DNA of 55,909 nt from Thermoguttaceae bacterium (GCA_029975295.1 JARKPK010000001.1:1-55909), one strand, 5' to 3'; counted from the first letter of the stretch, positions 1 through 9,599 are shown. Notes: generated by a model from the letters alone, not told the origin. Numbers and translations: made by a program.

Positions 1-657
1 GCCCGGCGGCGGGGCAGGGTAGCGGCTGTAGAAGAAGCCTTTGCCGTCGGCGGTCCAAGCGGGAGTCGAGAACTTGGTCCAACGAAGCTCGTCGGCCAGG
101 GGCTTGCCGCCGGCCACCTCGATCACGTGGAAGGTGGACCAATCGGAGCCGGCCTCCGAGCGGGTGTAGGCCAGCAGTCGCCCATCGCGGCTGACGGCCC
201 ATTCGCCCAGGGCGATGGTGCCGTCGGGCGACCAGGTGTTCGGGTCGATCAGCACGCGCGGCTGACCGTCGAGCCCGTCGGCCACATACAGCACCGATTG
301 GTTCTGTAGGCCGTCGTTGCGCAGGTAGAAATACTTGCCGCCCTCTTTCACCGGCAGCGAGTAGCGGGGGAAGTTCCACAATTCGGTCAGGCGGCGGCGG
401 ATGGCGGGCCGCTGCGGGATCGATTCGAGGAAGGCGAAAGTGACTTTGTTTTGGGCCTCGACCCACGCGGCCACCTCGGGCGACTGGCGGATGTCGGCCT
501 CGAGCCAGCGATACGGATCGGCCACCTTCACCCCGTGCAATTCGTCCACCTGTTCGACCTGAGACGTTTTGGGATACTCGATTCGCTCGGCAGGCGAGGC
601 CGGCTGGATCCACACCGAACATCCGATCGCGAACAATACGAAAACCGTACGAGCCAT
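1..657 (-). CDS. Prolyl oligopeptidase family protein (S9A), N-terminal part, cut by window edge
   Basis: The minus-strand frame opens at an ATG at 657 and runs open to base 1, so only the first 219 residues are present. The start is supported by a GAGGAG about ten bases upstream and by a signal peptide (MARTVFVLFAIGCSVWIQ, then cleavage after PASPA). Just after it comes the family's opening signature, with YPKT, then DELHG and DPYRWLE around residues 28-53, followed by the first blades of a beta-propeller. This matches S9A prolyl oligopeptidases, serine peptidases that cut short peptides after proline. The catalytic alpha/beta-hydrolase domain with Ser, Asp and His would lie to the left of the window, so activity cannot be confirmed. 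The signal peptide suggests an exported enzyme. It lies downstream of the CBM9-like gene on the same strand but 429 bases away, so it probably has its own promoter. Confidence 0.85.
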   Translation of the reverse strand, partial: MARTVFVLFAIGCSVWIQPASPAERIEYPKTSQVEQVDELHGVKVADPYRWLEADIRQSPEVAAWVEAQNKVTFAFLESIPQRPAIRRRLTELWNFPRYSLPVKEGGKYFYLRNDGLQNQSVLYVADGLDGQPRVLIDPNTWSPDGTIALGEWAVSRDGRLLAYTRSEAGSDWSTFHVIEVAGGKPLADELRWTKFSTPAWTADGKGFFYSRYPAPPPG

Positions 658-1086
658 GAAAGGCGCTCCTCGGAACGGCGCAGCAGTCGCGCTGCCGCTG
701 AAAAGACCAACAACATCGAACGTCCGGACGCGGCGGCGGAGCAGAACGGGTTCGCATGGGCGGCAGTCCGCCTTCTCCGTCGCCTTCGTGAGTTGCGAAC
801 CCATCCAGATTCGCACGCGACGGGCCGTTTGCCAAGCCTCCGAGCCCCGACAAATCCGACGCACGAAAGGCTCGCCGCAATCGCCCCTCTTGCGCACCAG
901 CGACGCCGGCGCGCGATGATCGTGGCGGGCGGCCGAAAGCGGCGACCCACGGCCCGGCCAGGACGGAGCTGCTTTGCCCTTTCGATCGCCAAACAAGAGC
1001 GTTCAAAACCAAACGCGCTTCGCGCGGGCGAAACGAGCAATCTGCCGAGTCGTTGCCTTAGCGGCCGAGATCCGCTTTGTATGGGT
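658..1086. other. Intergenic region, no gene recognised
   Basis: This 429-base stretch separates two minus-strand genes. Open frames cross it on both strands, but their translations are Arg/Ala-rich low-complexity sequence without domain signatures, as expected by chance at this GC content. It should hold the promoter of the peptidase gene that starts at 657. No clear -10/-35 pair or hairpin was recognised. Confidence 0.4.
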
Positions 1087-1797
1087 TTATTTCGCCTGGG
1101 CGGGCTCCGGCGGCAGCAGATCGAGCGTGCCCCACAGGCTCGGGTCGGTTCGAAAAGGCAACGGCGAGCCGCTGGAAAACGTTTGTTCGCCCAAACCGCG
1201 GTAGCGCACAGAGTAGTTGAAGCCCAAGCGGGGATATTCGACCGGATCGAATCCCGTCAACGCCTTGGCGGGAATGAAACCGTCGATCCGCAACCGATCC
1301 GACTCGGCGACCAGCAGCCCGCGGAGCAACGCGTCGTCGATCGCCTTCGGCTTGCCGCGGGAATTGTGGATCGTCGCCATCAAAGCCGCGACATCCCGTT
1401 GATCCCACCAAAAAAAGAAGCGGTGGCAGTAGCGCGTTGCGCGATGCACATCGTGAACATCGCGGGTGTCAATCCACAAACTGACCCCGTCGGCGTCGTC
1501 GATGTCTCTGGCTCGAGAGGGCGGCGACGGCTTCGCACCGCGCATTCCCACCGAAAAAAGAAGCCCTTGCTCGTTCCAGGCCATGCGGAAGTCGGCCCAG
1601 CCGGGCTTACCCGTCTCGAGCGAATTTAGACACGGCAGCCGGTATTCCGGACCAAGATGGACGCCGCTTCGGGCCCACCGGGCGGCTGAATGGCGGCACG
1701 GCGCTGCGAAGCGAAAGAGCAACCGCGCAGGCAGCCTCAAGCCGCCCGCCATCGGCGATTCCACGGGTTCAGACGCGATTCTGGGTCGCATCGGCAT
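1087..1797 (-). CDS. CBM9-like (carbohydrate-binding/DOMON-type fold) hypothetical protein
   Basis: A 236-residue protein of a type common in planctomycetes. After an N-terminal segment with LPARLLFRF, the core contains WADFRMAWNEQGLLFSV, then DADGVSLWIDTRDVHDVHRA and a His/Phe-rich CHRFFFWW. This W-x-(D/N)-x-GL-x-(F/V) and DxVSLWIDTR arrangement resembles carbohydrate-binding module family 9-like beta-sandwich domains. No signal peptide or catalytic motif is visible. Its ATG at 1797 lies inside the 3' end of uvrA (29-base overlap), so the two genes are probably cotranscribed and may be translationally coupled. A later ATG at 1752 is possible. Sugar binding is inferred from fold resemblance only. 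Confidence 0.7.
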   Translation of the reverse strand: MPMRPRIASEPVESPMAGGLRLPARLLFRFAAPCRHSAARWARSGVHLGPEYRLPCLNSLETGKPGWADFRMAWNEQGLLFSVGMRGAKPSPPSRARDIDDADGVSLWIDTRDVHDVHRATRYCHRFFFWWDQRDVAALMATIHNSRGKPKAIDDALLRGLLVAESDRLRIDGFIPAKALTGFDPVEYPRLGFNYSVRYRGLGEQTFSSGSPLPFRTDPSLWGTLDLLPPEPAQAK

Positions 1798-4700
1798 GTC
1801 TCGTCATCAGGTGGACCAAACGCGGGTCTTTCAATTCTTCCGGTTTACGAAACGCCAGGCAGAGGGTGTCTCCGTCGGAATCTTGCTTCAGTTCGGCGTT
1901 GCACTTCAATTCGCGCAATTGGCCAAGCGTCACCAGGTTTTTCGGGCCTTTCAAATGAAGGTGAACCGCATCAACGCGTTTGGTGAAAACAACGGCCCAG
2001 GGCGCGTCGCGGCCGGGCAGGTGGACGGTGATCGACGCCTTGTTGTCCCACGTCGTTTGGCCGTCGCCCGCCGCAGTGGAAAGCAAATCGACCAGCTCTT
2101 CGAGCACCGCGGGCGGCCAGTCGACTCTCTTGCCCAGCGGGAACCCGCGCCGCGCCAGGTGCCATTTTCGGCCGAGCTGTTTCCAAGGCTCGACGGCCGC
2201 CGGCGTTTCCTCGCGGCGCTGACAAATCTGGCGGAACCTCTCGACAGCCTCGTCGAGGAATCGCCAGAACTCGGGCCGGTCGATCTCGGCGAAGCTGAAA
2301 ACCCGCAGTTCGACCTCTTGCCAAGTCCGCTGCGTGTTCCCCACCCGAGTCCGCTGCTCGATGCCGTAAATGGGCAGCTCGTCAATTTCGTTCAGGGGGC
2401 GCAGATTCAGGCGCCGCACCAGTTCTTCTCGACGGAACGTGTTGCGGGCGGTGCGGAATCTCAGTTTCAGCAGCCAGCGATCGCCCGTCAACGCCCGGCA
2501 AAACCACATGTCCGATCTCTGTGCGGAGCAAACCTCGATCGCGTGCGGCATCTCCCAATCGGGCGGCGCGAACAGGTCGGTGTGTTGGGCAAGTCGATCG
2601 ATCACGGCCTCCAAAGCGCGAGCATCCCAGGCGCAGGGCTGACCGTTTCGGCTCAGATGATCAACCAAGTGCCAGCGGCGGCCATCGACCTGCCAGGGCA
2701 TTTCGACGTTGCGGCCCACCTCTTCCGGTTCCAAGTCGTCGGGCCGCGGGGCATCGTAGCGATTCGGATCGAACGTCTTCCGCGGCGCATAGGGGCCTGC
2801 TTGAAGCACCGGCGCGAGCGCCTCGCCGGTGTACGAGCGCAGGCGGGGGCCCGCCGTTTCAGCTTGGGGCTGCGTTTCGGCTTGAGACTGCGATCCAATC
2901 GGGCGACGCGCTTCGTCGCCGACCACAGACTGCTCCGCCGAGGGCGCCGCTGTCGGCGATTCGGCAAGCGGCGACTGGGGGGCCGTTGCTGCTGCCGACC
3001 GCCGGCGAGGGCCCGATTTCCGCGTGGCGTCCGAGGGCGCGTCGTCGTCGGCCGCCCAAACGGCTCGGGCCACCGCCGGGGCCGCGACCGTTTCGGCCGA
3101 CCGCCCCGACTTGCGCGCCGCCCGCGTTGGCCGTTTCGCTTGCGGGGAACCGGCTGCCGTTGCTTGGCCATTGCGGGCCTGTTGGTCGATGGTCGAGATC
3201 GCGTAGGCGGCCAAGTCCTCGGGCGTGCCGGCGAAAACCACCCGGCCGCCGGCATCGCCGGCTTCCGGCCCCAGATCGATCACCCAGTCGGCCGACTTGA
3301 TCACATCGAGATTGTGTTCGACCACGATCACGGTGTTGCCCAAGTCCACCAGCCGCTGCAACACGTCGATCAGCTTCGCCAAGTCGTCGAAATGCAGGCC
3401 GGTGGTCGGTTCATCGAGCAAGTAGAGGGTGCGGCCGGTGTCGGGCCGGGCCAACTCGGCGGCCAGCTTGACGCGCTGAGCCTCGCCGCCGGAAAGCGTG
3501 GCGGCCGACTGGCCCAGCGGCAGATAGTCGAGCCCGACATCGCAAAGCATCTGAAGAATGCGGCGGATTTTCGGGATGTTCTCGAAATGGCGCAGCGCCT
3601 CGGCGCACGACATCTCCAGCACGTCGGCGATCGACTTTCCGCGATACTTGATGGCAAGCAATTCCGGCGTGTAACGATGCCCATGGCACTCGTCGCATTC
3701 GATCCACACGTCGGGCAAGAAGTGCATCTCGATGCAAAGCTGCCCGTTTCCCTCGCATTTTTCGCATCGCCCGCCGGGGGCGTTGAAACTGAACCGACGC
3801 GCCGAATAGCCGCGCAGCCGCGACTCGGGCAATTCGGCGTAGAGCGCGCGAATCAAATCGAAGACGCCGGTGAAGGTGGCGGCGTTGCTGGCCGGCGTTT
3901 GGCCCAACGGCTGTTGATCGACGCGGATCACCTTGTTGATCTGATTCCACCCGGCAATCGCGGCGTGCTTTCCCGGAAAGGTTTCGGCCCGGTGCAGGCG
4001 GCGCGCAGCGGCCGCGTAGAGCACGTCGTCAACCAGCGAGCTTTTGCCCGAACCGCTCGGGCCGGTAACCACGATCAGCCGTCCGAGCGGAAAGCGGACG
4101 TCGATCCGCTTGAGATTGTGATGCTCGGCCCCAAGCACCGAAAGCCAATGCAAGCCGCCGTTGACGCCGGACACGGGACGGCGGTTCGAGGGCACCGGAA
4201 TCGCCTTGCGACGATCGAGATACGGCCCGGTGACCGACTCGTCTTGGCCGCCCAAATCGTCGGGCTTCCCCCGGGCGACGATCCGGCCGCCCAATCGGCC
4301 CGCCCCAGGGCCGAAGTCGAGCACGTGGTCGGCCGCGGCGATCACCTCGCGGTCGTGCTCGACCAATAGAAGCGTGTTGCCCAAGTCGCGCAGTTTTCGC
4401 AGCGCGGCGATGAGCCGGGCGTTGTCGCGCGGATGCAGTCCGACCGTCGGCTCGTCGAGCACATAAAGCACGCCGCACAGGCCGCTGCCGATCTGCGCCG
4501 CCAGGCGGATTCGCTGCATCTCGCCGCCCGAAAGCGAGGGGGCGGGGCGAGCCAGCGACAGATACTCGAGGCCGACATCGACGAGGAACTGCGTCCGGTC
4601 GATAATCTCGCGCAGCGCTTCGCCGGCGATATGCCGCTGCCGATCGGTCGGCGCGAAGCTCCGCCAAACGTCGAGAAAACGGCTCAGCGGCATCCGCGTG

Positions 4701-7700
4701 TACTCATCGATCGTGCGCCCCTCGAAGCGGACCGACGCCGCTTCCGGCCGCAGCCTGCTGCCGGCGCACAGCGTGCATTCGGCTTCGGCCACGAGCGACC
4801 GCGTCGCAGCGCGGAGCGTTAGAGAAAGCCGCCCCGCCTCCTCCAACGCGGCATACACGCCCTTGTATTGGAATCGCAGCGGACCGGCTGCCGAGTCGTC
4901 CCAATCGCGAACCTCGAACCACCGATCGCCAGTGCCGTGAAAGATCAACCGCCGATGAATCGCGCCGAGCTGCTCGAAGGGGACATCCATCGGCACGCCC
5001 ACCGCTTGGCACCAGGCCGAAAGCATCTTCTGCGTCAGCGGCAGGGAGGGCGAGGGCCAGGCAATCAGCGCGCCTTCGGCCAGCGTGGCCTGAGGATTGC
5101 GCACCAGTTCTTTCGGGTCGGCGCCCCGCTGAACGCCCAAGCCTTCGCAGCCCGGACACCATCCGATGGGGCTGTTAAAGGAAAAATGGTGCGGCTGCAA
5201 CGGCTCGAAGCTGCGGCCGCACTGTGCGCAGGCGCAGTGCCGGCTATGCGTTTCCAGGGGCCAATGCTCCTCGGGCTCGTCCGGCCGAACCTCGGCCGCC
5301 ATCAGCACGCCCTTGCCCAACGAAAGCGCGGTTTCGACGCTGCCGGCGATTCGCGCCGCGGCGTCGGGCCGAATCGTGACCCGATCGACCACTACGGCGG
5401 CCTGATGGCGGCGGCGGCGATCGATCTCCGGCGGGGCGTCGAGCAAATAGGTCCGACCGTCGACGCGCACCCGCACGAAGCCCGAGGCCCGCAACTCGTC
5501 CCATTTCGACCGAAAGGTCTCGCCCGGGCCCAACGTAATCGGCGCCAGCAGGTGCAGCGACGTTCCCTCGGGGCGGGCCAGCAGCTTCGCCGCGATTTCG
5601 TCGGTTGTTTGCGCGCCGATCGGCACGTTGCAGTCGGGGCAGTAGGTTTGCCCGAGCCGTGCGAAAACGATGCGGAGGTAGTCGTACACCTCGGTGATCG
5701 TGCCCACGGTGCTCCGCGGCGAATGCCCCGAGTGCTTCTGCTCGATCGCCACGGCCGGCGACAAGCCCTCGATATGCTCGATCAACGGCTTGGGCATCTG
5801 GCCGACGAACTGGCGGGCATAGGCGCTCAGGCTTTCGACGTAACGCCGCTGCCCCTCGGCGTAAACCGTGTCCATCGCCAGCGAAGTTTTGCCCGAACCG
5901 CTCGGCCCGCAACACACCGTCATCCGATCGCGCGGGATCACCGCGTCGACGTGCTTGAGGTTGTGCTGATGCGCGCCGCGCACCACGATGGCGTCGGCCG
6001 CGGGACGGTCGTCGCCCGCCGGCTCGCTCGGCGTTGCGGGGGCCGCTCCGCCGCCGAGGCTGGGGCGATGATCGGGTTGCAGCAGCGGGCGCAGCGCGCG
6101 GCCCGTGTGCGATTGTTCGCAGCGGGCCACTTCTTCCGGCGTTCCGCACGCCACCAGCCGCCCGCCGCCGCGGCCGCCCTCGGGCCCCAAATCGATGATC
6201 CAATCGGCCGTTTTCACCACTTCAAGATTGTGTTCGACCACAACGACGGTGTTGCCCGCGTCGACAAAACCGTGCAACACCTTCAAAAGCATTTCGATGT
6301 CGGCAAAGTGCAGCCCTGTGGTCGGCTCGTCGAGCAGATACAGGGTTCGACCCGTGCTGCGTTTGACCAGTTCGCGGGCAAGTTTGATGCGTTGCGCTTC
6401 GCCGCCGGAGAGCGTGGGCGAGGGTTGCCCCAGTTTCAGGTAATCGAGGCCGACGTCGTGCAGCGTTTGCAGCATGCGCTCGACGCGAGGAATGTTCTCG
6501 AAATGATTCAGGGCCTCTTGCACGTCCATGTCGAGCACGTCGGCGATCGACTTGCCCTTGAACCGAACGTGCAGCGTTTCGTGGTTGAATCGCCGCCCGC
6601 CGCACACGGCGCAGTTCACCCAGATGTCGGCCAGAAAATCCATGTCGAGCTTCACGGCCCCGTGGCCTTCGCACGCCTCGCATCGTCCGCCGGCGACGTT
6701 GAAGCTGAATCGCCCCGGTTGGAACCCGCGGGCCTTCGCTTCGGGCAAGCTGCAATAGAGGGCGCGGATTTGGTCGAAGAGCTTGATATACGTGGCCGGA
6801 TTGCTGCGAGGGGTCCGGCCGATGGGCGACTGGTCGATGTCGATCATCTTGTCGAGGTGATCGAGCCCCTCGATCTTCCGATGAGCCCCGGGATGGCCCG
6901 CTCCGCCGTTCAGTTCGCGATTGAGCGACTCGGCCAGAATGTCGCGCACCAGCGAGCTCTTGCCCGAGCCGCTGACGCCGGTAACGCACACGAACAGCCC
7001 CAGCGGGAACTCCACGTCGATGCCGCGCAGGTTGTTGTGCGTGGCTTCGCGGACGATCAACCGCGCCTGGCCCGCCGGCCGCCGCTGCTTGGGCACTTCA
7101 ATCGTTCGCCGGCCGCTGAGATACTGCCCGGTAACGCTCTCGTTCTGTTGAACCACGTCGCACAATGGCCCGGCCGCCACGACTCGGCCCCCGCGCACGC
7201 CGGGCCCCGGGCCGAAATCGACGATGTGATCGGCCGCTCGCATCGTGTCTTCGTCGTGTTCAACCACGACCACGGTGTTGCCCTGGTCGCGCAGCCGCGT
7301 CAGCGTGGTGAGCAACCGCCCGTTGTCTCGCGGGTGCAGTCCGATCGACGGTTCGTCGAGAATGTAGAGCACCCCGCACAATCCGCAGCCCACCTGGCCG
7401 GCCAATCGGATGCGCTGCATTTCGCCGCCCGAAAGCGTCGGGGCCGCGCGGTCGAGCGAGAGATAGTCTAGCCCCACATCGGCCAGAAACCCCAAACGGC
7501 CGCGGACCTCCTTGAGCAGCTCGCCGGCAATCGTTTCCTTCAGCGGAGTGAGCTGCAAGCGGCGGAAGAACTCGACCGCGTCGAGCACCGGCAGCGCGCA
7601 GACTTCCGGCAGCGAAAGCGCGGGCTTGGCGGCGAACGCGGCCGACGCCGTCGTCAGCGTTACCGCCGACGCCTGCGGATTGAGCCGCTTCCCGCCGCAT

Positions 7701-8992
7701 TCCGCGCACGGCTGGAGCGACATGAACCGCTCCAGTCGGGCTTCCAGCGGCGTACCGTAATAATCTTGATACAGTTCGAGAAGCTCGGGGATGATCCCTA
7801 TGAAACGGCCGCCGAATTTCTTCCCCAGAGGCCCCGACCGCCAAGTGAACGTAATGTGCGCGTCGCCCGCACCGTAGAGCAATGTTTCTCGGCAACGCGG
7901 ATCGAGTTCTTCCCAAGCCGTTTCCAACACGCTGCCGGAGGGCAAGTCGTATCGTTTCTCCAAATAAGCGGCCACGCCCCGAAATCGGCATCGCGCCATC
8001 CGGCCGATTTCCCGCCAAGGGCGCATGGCCGCGACGCAGCCTTGCTGAATCGATCGCGTCGGATCGGGGATCAGAAGCTGCACGTCGAACTGGTTCAACT
8101 CGCCCAACCCCTGGCAAGCGCGGCACATGCCGCGGGGGCTGTTGAAGCTGAACAACTGAGGGCTGGGCGGGTCGAAGCTCACTTGGCAGTGCGTGCAACT
8201 GTAGTGGGCCGAGAACCGCATCTCGGCGGTTTTCGCCTCGCCCGGGGGCGTGGCGGCCGTCCGGCCCGACTCGTCGCCCAGGGCGACTATCACCTCGCCG
8301 TCGCCCAAACGCAGGGCCGTTTCTACGGCTTCGATCAGTCGGCCGCGTTGCTCGTCGCCGAGGGTCAGCCGATCGACAACGACTTCGACGTCGTGCCGCA
8401 TGTGCCGATCCAACGGCGTCTGCTCATCGGTCCGCACCACGCGTCCGTCGATTCGGGCGCGGGTGAAACCCTGCCGCGCCAAATCGGCCAAGAGATCGCG
8501 GAACTCGCCCCGCTGCCCGCGAGCCACCGGAGCCAAAATGGCGGCGTGCGTGCCCGCCGCCAGCGAGGCGATCTGCCCGACAATCTGTTCTCGGGTTTGC
8601 GAGGTGATCGGGCGGCCGCACGACGGGCAATGGCCGTCGCCCACCCGCGCATACAACACGCGAAGGAAGTCGTAGATTTCGGTGACCGTGCCCACGGTCG
8701 ATCGCGGGTTCTGGCCGCCGGTCTTCTGCGAGATCGAAATGGCCGGACTGAGCCCGGCAATCAGGTCCACGTCGGGCTTGGGCATTTGCCCGAGAAAATG
8801 CCGTGCATGGCTCGAAAGGCTTTCGACGTAGCGCCGTTGCCCTTCCGCGTAGAGAGTGTCGAACGCCAACGAGCTTTTGCCCGAACCGCTTACCCCGGTA
8901 AAGCAGATCAGCCGATTCCGTGGCAACTTCAAGTTGACGGCGCGGAGATTATGTTCGCGTGCGCCGCGAACAACGATTTCGCTCGTCGCCAT
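1769..8992 (-). CDS. uvrA: Tandem double-length UvrA excinuclease subunit A with duplicated C-terminal module
   Basis: UvrA is the ATP-dependent DNA-damage sensor of nucleotide excision repair. This 2407-residue chain holds two full UvrA units; a usual UvrA is about 950 residues. Unit 1 (about 1-970) has Walker A GVSGSGKSS near residue 33 and again near 677, zinc-binding Cys pairs, signatures LSGGEMQRIRLA and LSGGEAQRIKLA, and Walker B motifs ILDEPSIGLHPRD and LLDEPTTGLHF. Unit 2 (about 995-1925) repeats all of this, with GPSGSGKTS near 1029 and GPSGSGKSS near 1649. A Pro/Ala/Arg-rich linker (about 1930-2070) leads to a tail containing two related modules beginning GRRWHLVDHL (about 2100) and GRKWHLARRG (about 2270). 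The start is the ATG at 8992 (MATSEIVV); a TTG at 9052 is less likely because it would leave almost no leader behind the TATAAT at 9061. All four ATPase sites look intact. Confidence 0.95.
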   Translation of the reverse strand: MATSEIVVRGAREHNLRAVNLKLPRNRLICFTGVSGSGKSSLAFDTLYAEGQRRYVESLSSHARHFLGQMPKPDVDLIAGLSPAISISQKTGGQNPRSTVGTVTEIYDFLRVLYARVGDGHCPSCGRPITSQTREQIVGQIASLAAGTHAAILAPVARGQRGEFRDLLADLARQGFTRARIDGRVVRTDEQTPLDRHMRHDVEVVVDRLTLGDEQRGRLIEAVETALRLGDGEVIVALGDESGRTAATPPGEAKTAEMRFSAHYSCTHCQVSFDPPSPQLFSFNSPRGMCRACQGLGELNQFDVQLLIPDPTRSIQQGCVAAMRPWREIGRMARCRFRGVAAYLEKRYDLPSGSVLETAWEELDPRCRETLLYGAGDAHITFTWRSGPLGKKFGGRFIGIIPELLELYQDYYGTPLEARLERFMSLQPCAECGGKRLNPQASAVTLTTASAAFAAKPALSLPEVCALPVLDAVEFFRRLQLTPLKETIAGELLKEVRGRLGFLADVGLDYLSLDRAAPTLSGGEMQRIRLAGQVGCGLCGVLYILDEPSIGLHPRDNGRLLTTLTRLRDQGNTVVVVEHDEDTMRAADHIVDFGPGPGVRGGRVVAAGPLCDVVQQNESVTGQYLSGRRTIEVPKQRRPAGQARLIVREATHNNLRGIDVEFPLGLFVCVTGVSGSGKSSLVRDILAESLNRELNGGAGHPGAHRKIEGLDHLDKMIDIDQSPIGRTPRSNPATYIKLFDQIRALYCSLPEAKARGFQPGRFSFNVAGGRCEACEGHGAVKLDMDFLADIWVNCAVCGGRRFNHETLHVRFKGKSIADVLDMDVQEALNHFENIPRVERMLQTLHDVGLDYLKLGQPSPTLSGGEAQRIKLARELVKRSTGRTLYLLDEPTTGLHFADIEMLLKVLHGFVDAGNTVVVVEHNLEVVKTADWIIDLGPEGGRGGGRLVACGTPEEVARCEQSHTGRALRPLLQPDHRPSLGGGAAPATPSEPAGDDRPAADAIVVRGAHQHNLKHVDAVIPRDRMTVCCGPSGSGKTSLAMDTVYAEGQRRYVESLSAYARQFVGQMPKPLIEHIEGLSPAVAIEQKHSGHSPRSTVGTITEVYDYLRIVFARLGQTYCPDCNVPIGAQTTDEIAAKLLARPEGTSLHLLAPITLGPGETFRSKWDELRASGFVRVRVDGRTYLLDAPPEIDRRRRHQAAVVVDRVTIRPDAAARIAGSVETALSLGKGVLMAAEVRPDEPEEHWPLETHSRHCACAQCGRSFEPLQPHHFSFNSPIGWCPGCEGLGVQRGADPKELVRNPQATLAEGALIAWPSPSLPLTQKMLSAWCQAVGVPMDVPFEQLGAIHRRLIFHGTGDRWFEVRDWDDSAAGPLRFQYKGVYAALEEAGRLSLTLRAATRSLVAEAECTLCAGSRLRPEAASVRFEGRTIDEYTRMPLSRFLDVWRSFAPTDRQRHIAGEALREIIDRTQFLVDVGLEYLSLARPAPSLSGGEMQRIRLAAQIGSGLCGVLYVLDEPTVGLHPRDNARLIAALRKLRDLGNTLLLVEHDREVIAAADHVLDFGPGAGRLGGRIVARGKPDDLGGQDESVTGPYLDRRKAIPVPSNRRPVSGVNGGLHWLSVLGAEHHNLKRIDVRFPLGRLIVVTGPSGSGKSSLVDDVLYAAAARRLHRAETFPGKHAAIAGWNQINKVIRVDQQPLGQTPASNAATFTGVFDLIRALYAELPESRLRGYSARRFSFNAPGGRCEKCEGNGQLCIEMHFLPDVWIECDECHGHRYTPELLAIKYRGKSIADVLEMSCAEALRHFENIPKIRRILQMLCDVGLDYLPLGQSAATLSGGEAQRVKLAAELARPDTGRTLYLLDEPTTGLHFDDLAKLIDVLQRLVDLGNTVIVVEHNLDVIKSADWVIDLGPEAGDAGGRVVFAGTPEDLAAYAISTIDQQARNGQATAAGSPQAKRPTRAARKSGRSAETVAAPAVARAVWAADDDAPSDATRKSGPRRRSAAATAPQSPLAESPTAAPSAEQSVVGDEARRPIGSQSQAETQPQAETAGPRLRSYTGEALAPVLQAGPYAPRKTFDPNRYDAPRPDDLEPEEVGRNVEMPWQVDGRRWHLVDHLSRNGQPCAWDARALEAVIDRLAQHTDLFAPPDWEMPHAIEVCSAQRSDMWFCRALTGDRWLLKLRFRTARNTFRREELVRRLNLRPLNEIDELPIYGIEQRTRVGNTQRTWQEVELRVFSFAEIDRPEFWRFLDEAVERFRQICQRREETPAAVEPWKQLGRKWHLARRGFPLGKRVDWPPAVLEELVDLLSTAAGDGQTTWDNKASITVHLPGRDAPWAVVFTKRVDAVHLHLKGPKNLVTLGQLRELKCNAELKQDSDGDTLCLAFRKPEELKDPRLVHLMTRHADATQNRV

Positions 8993-9060
8993 GTGGTCCA
9001 ACCGATTTCCCGAGAGAACGCGCGCCGCCCCAACATCCCGCGGCTTCCGCAAAGAGCGCT

Positions 9061-9066
9061 ATTATA
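9061..9066 (-). promoter_or_regulatory. Candidate -10 box for uvrA
   Basis: The minus strand reads TATAAT here, a perfect -10 consensus, giving a predicted transcript start near 9054 and a leader of about 60 bases before the uvrA ATG at 8992. No convincing -35 hexamer is found at 16-18 bases (best candidate TGTTCG), so this is a half-supported promoter. It argues against the TTG start at 9052. Confidence 0.4.
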
Positions 9067-9158
9067 GAGCGAAGCGGCCTTGCCGAACACTTGTTCGAAA
9101 ACTCCCGGTGTCGGGCGAACGAAAAGCTTGTCGCCGCGCGACTTACGCGATCGCGCTG

Positions 9159-9599
9159 TCAGCCCGCACCGCCTTGGGCCGAAGAACGGCGTCTTTTCAG
9201 ATGAACCGTCCTGCCCTGATCGCTGAAGCTCACGGAATCCATGAACGACCGCATCAAGGCCACGCCGCGACCGCCGGGGGCATCGAGTCGGTCGGGATGC
9301 GTGCAATCAGGCACCCGATGAGGGTCGAAGCCTGGCCCCTCGTCGCCAATCGCCACGGTTAGCTCATCGGGTTGCAACTCGCAGGCAACGGTCACTTTTT
9401 TTGCCGGGTTGCGACAATTGCCGTGGATGATTGCGTTGGTCAGCGCCTCGTGTACGGCCAAATGCACGGCAAAAAGGTCGGCGGCGGGCCAGTGGTGCAA
9501 TCGCAAGGCTGAGAGAATCTCATCGAGAACGGCCTTTGCGGCCGCCTCTTCGCTGGCAATCACGCGATCAAGACGCCAAACGTGTGGCTCGTCGTTCAT
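9159..9599 (-). CDS. RsbW-like anti-sigma factor / serine-protein kinase (HATPase_c_2)
   Basis: A 146-residue GHKL-fold ATPase of the SpoIIAB/RsbW type. The N box is EALTNAIIHGN (Glu51, Asn55), the G1 box DEGPGFDP (about 86-93), and the G2 box PGGRGVALMRSFMD (about 108-121). Such proteins bind a sigma factor and phosphorylate a STAS partner, releasing or capturing the sigma factor (partner switching). The ATG at 9599 has GGGAAG about nine bases upstream. A STAS gene lies upstream on the same strand (9910-10263), making it the natural partner. No sigma factor gene or PP2C/SpoIIE phosphatase is seen next to them, so the target is unknown. Confidence 0.85.
   Translation of the reverse strand: MNDEPHVWRLDRVIASEEAAAKAVLDEILSALRLHHWPAADLFAVHLAVHEALTNAIIHGNCRNPAKKVTVACELQPDELTVAIGDEGPGFDPHRVPDCTHPDRLDAPGGRGVALMRSFMDSVSFSDQGRTVHLKRRRSSAQGGAG

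Noticed and set aside
528-1629. Several overlapping frames near the left edge
   Set aside because: They are antisense to the peptidase or CBM9-like genes or cross the spacer with low-complexity translations.
1466-4369. 967-codon plus-strand open frame opposite uvrA
   Set aside because: It lies wholly antisense to clear UvrA coding sequence and translates to Arg/Gly/His-rich sequence without domains; long antisense frames are expected at this GC content.
4868-9067. Two further long plus-strand frames (4868-7471 and 7766-9067)
   Set aside because: Both are antisense to uvrA and have no recognisable domain, start site or leader.
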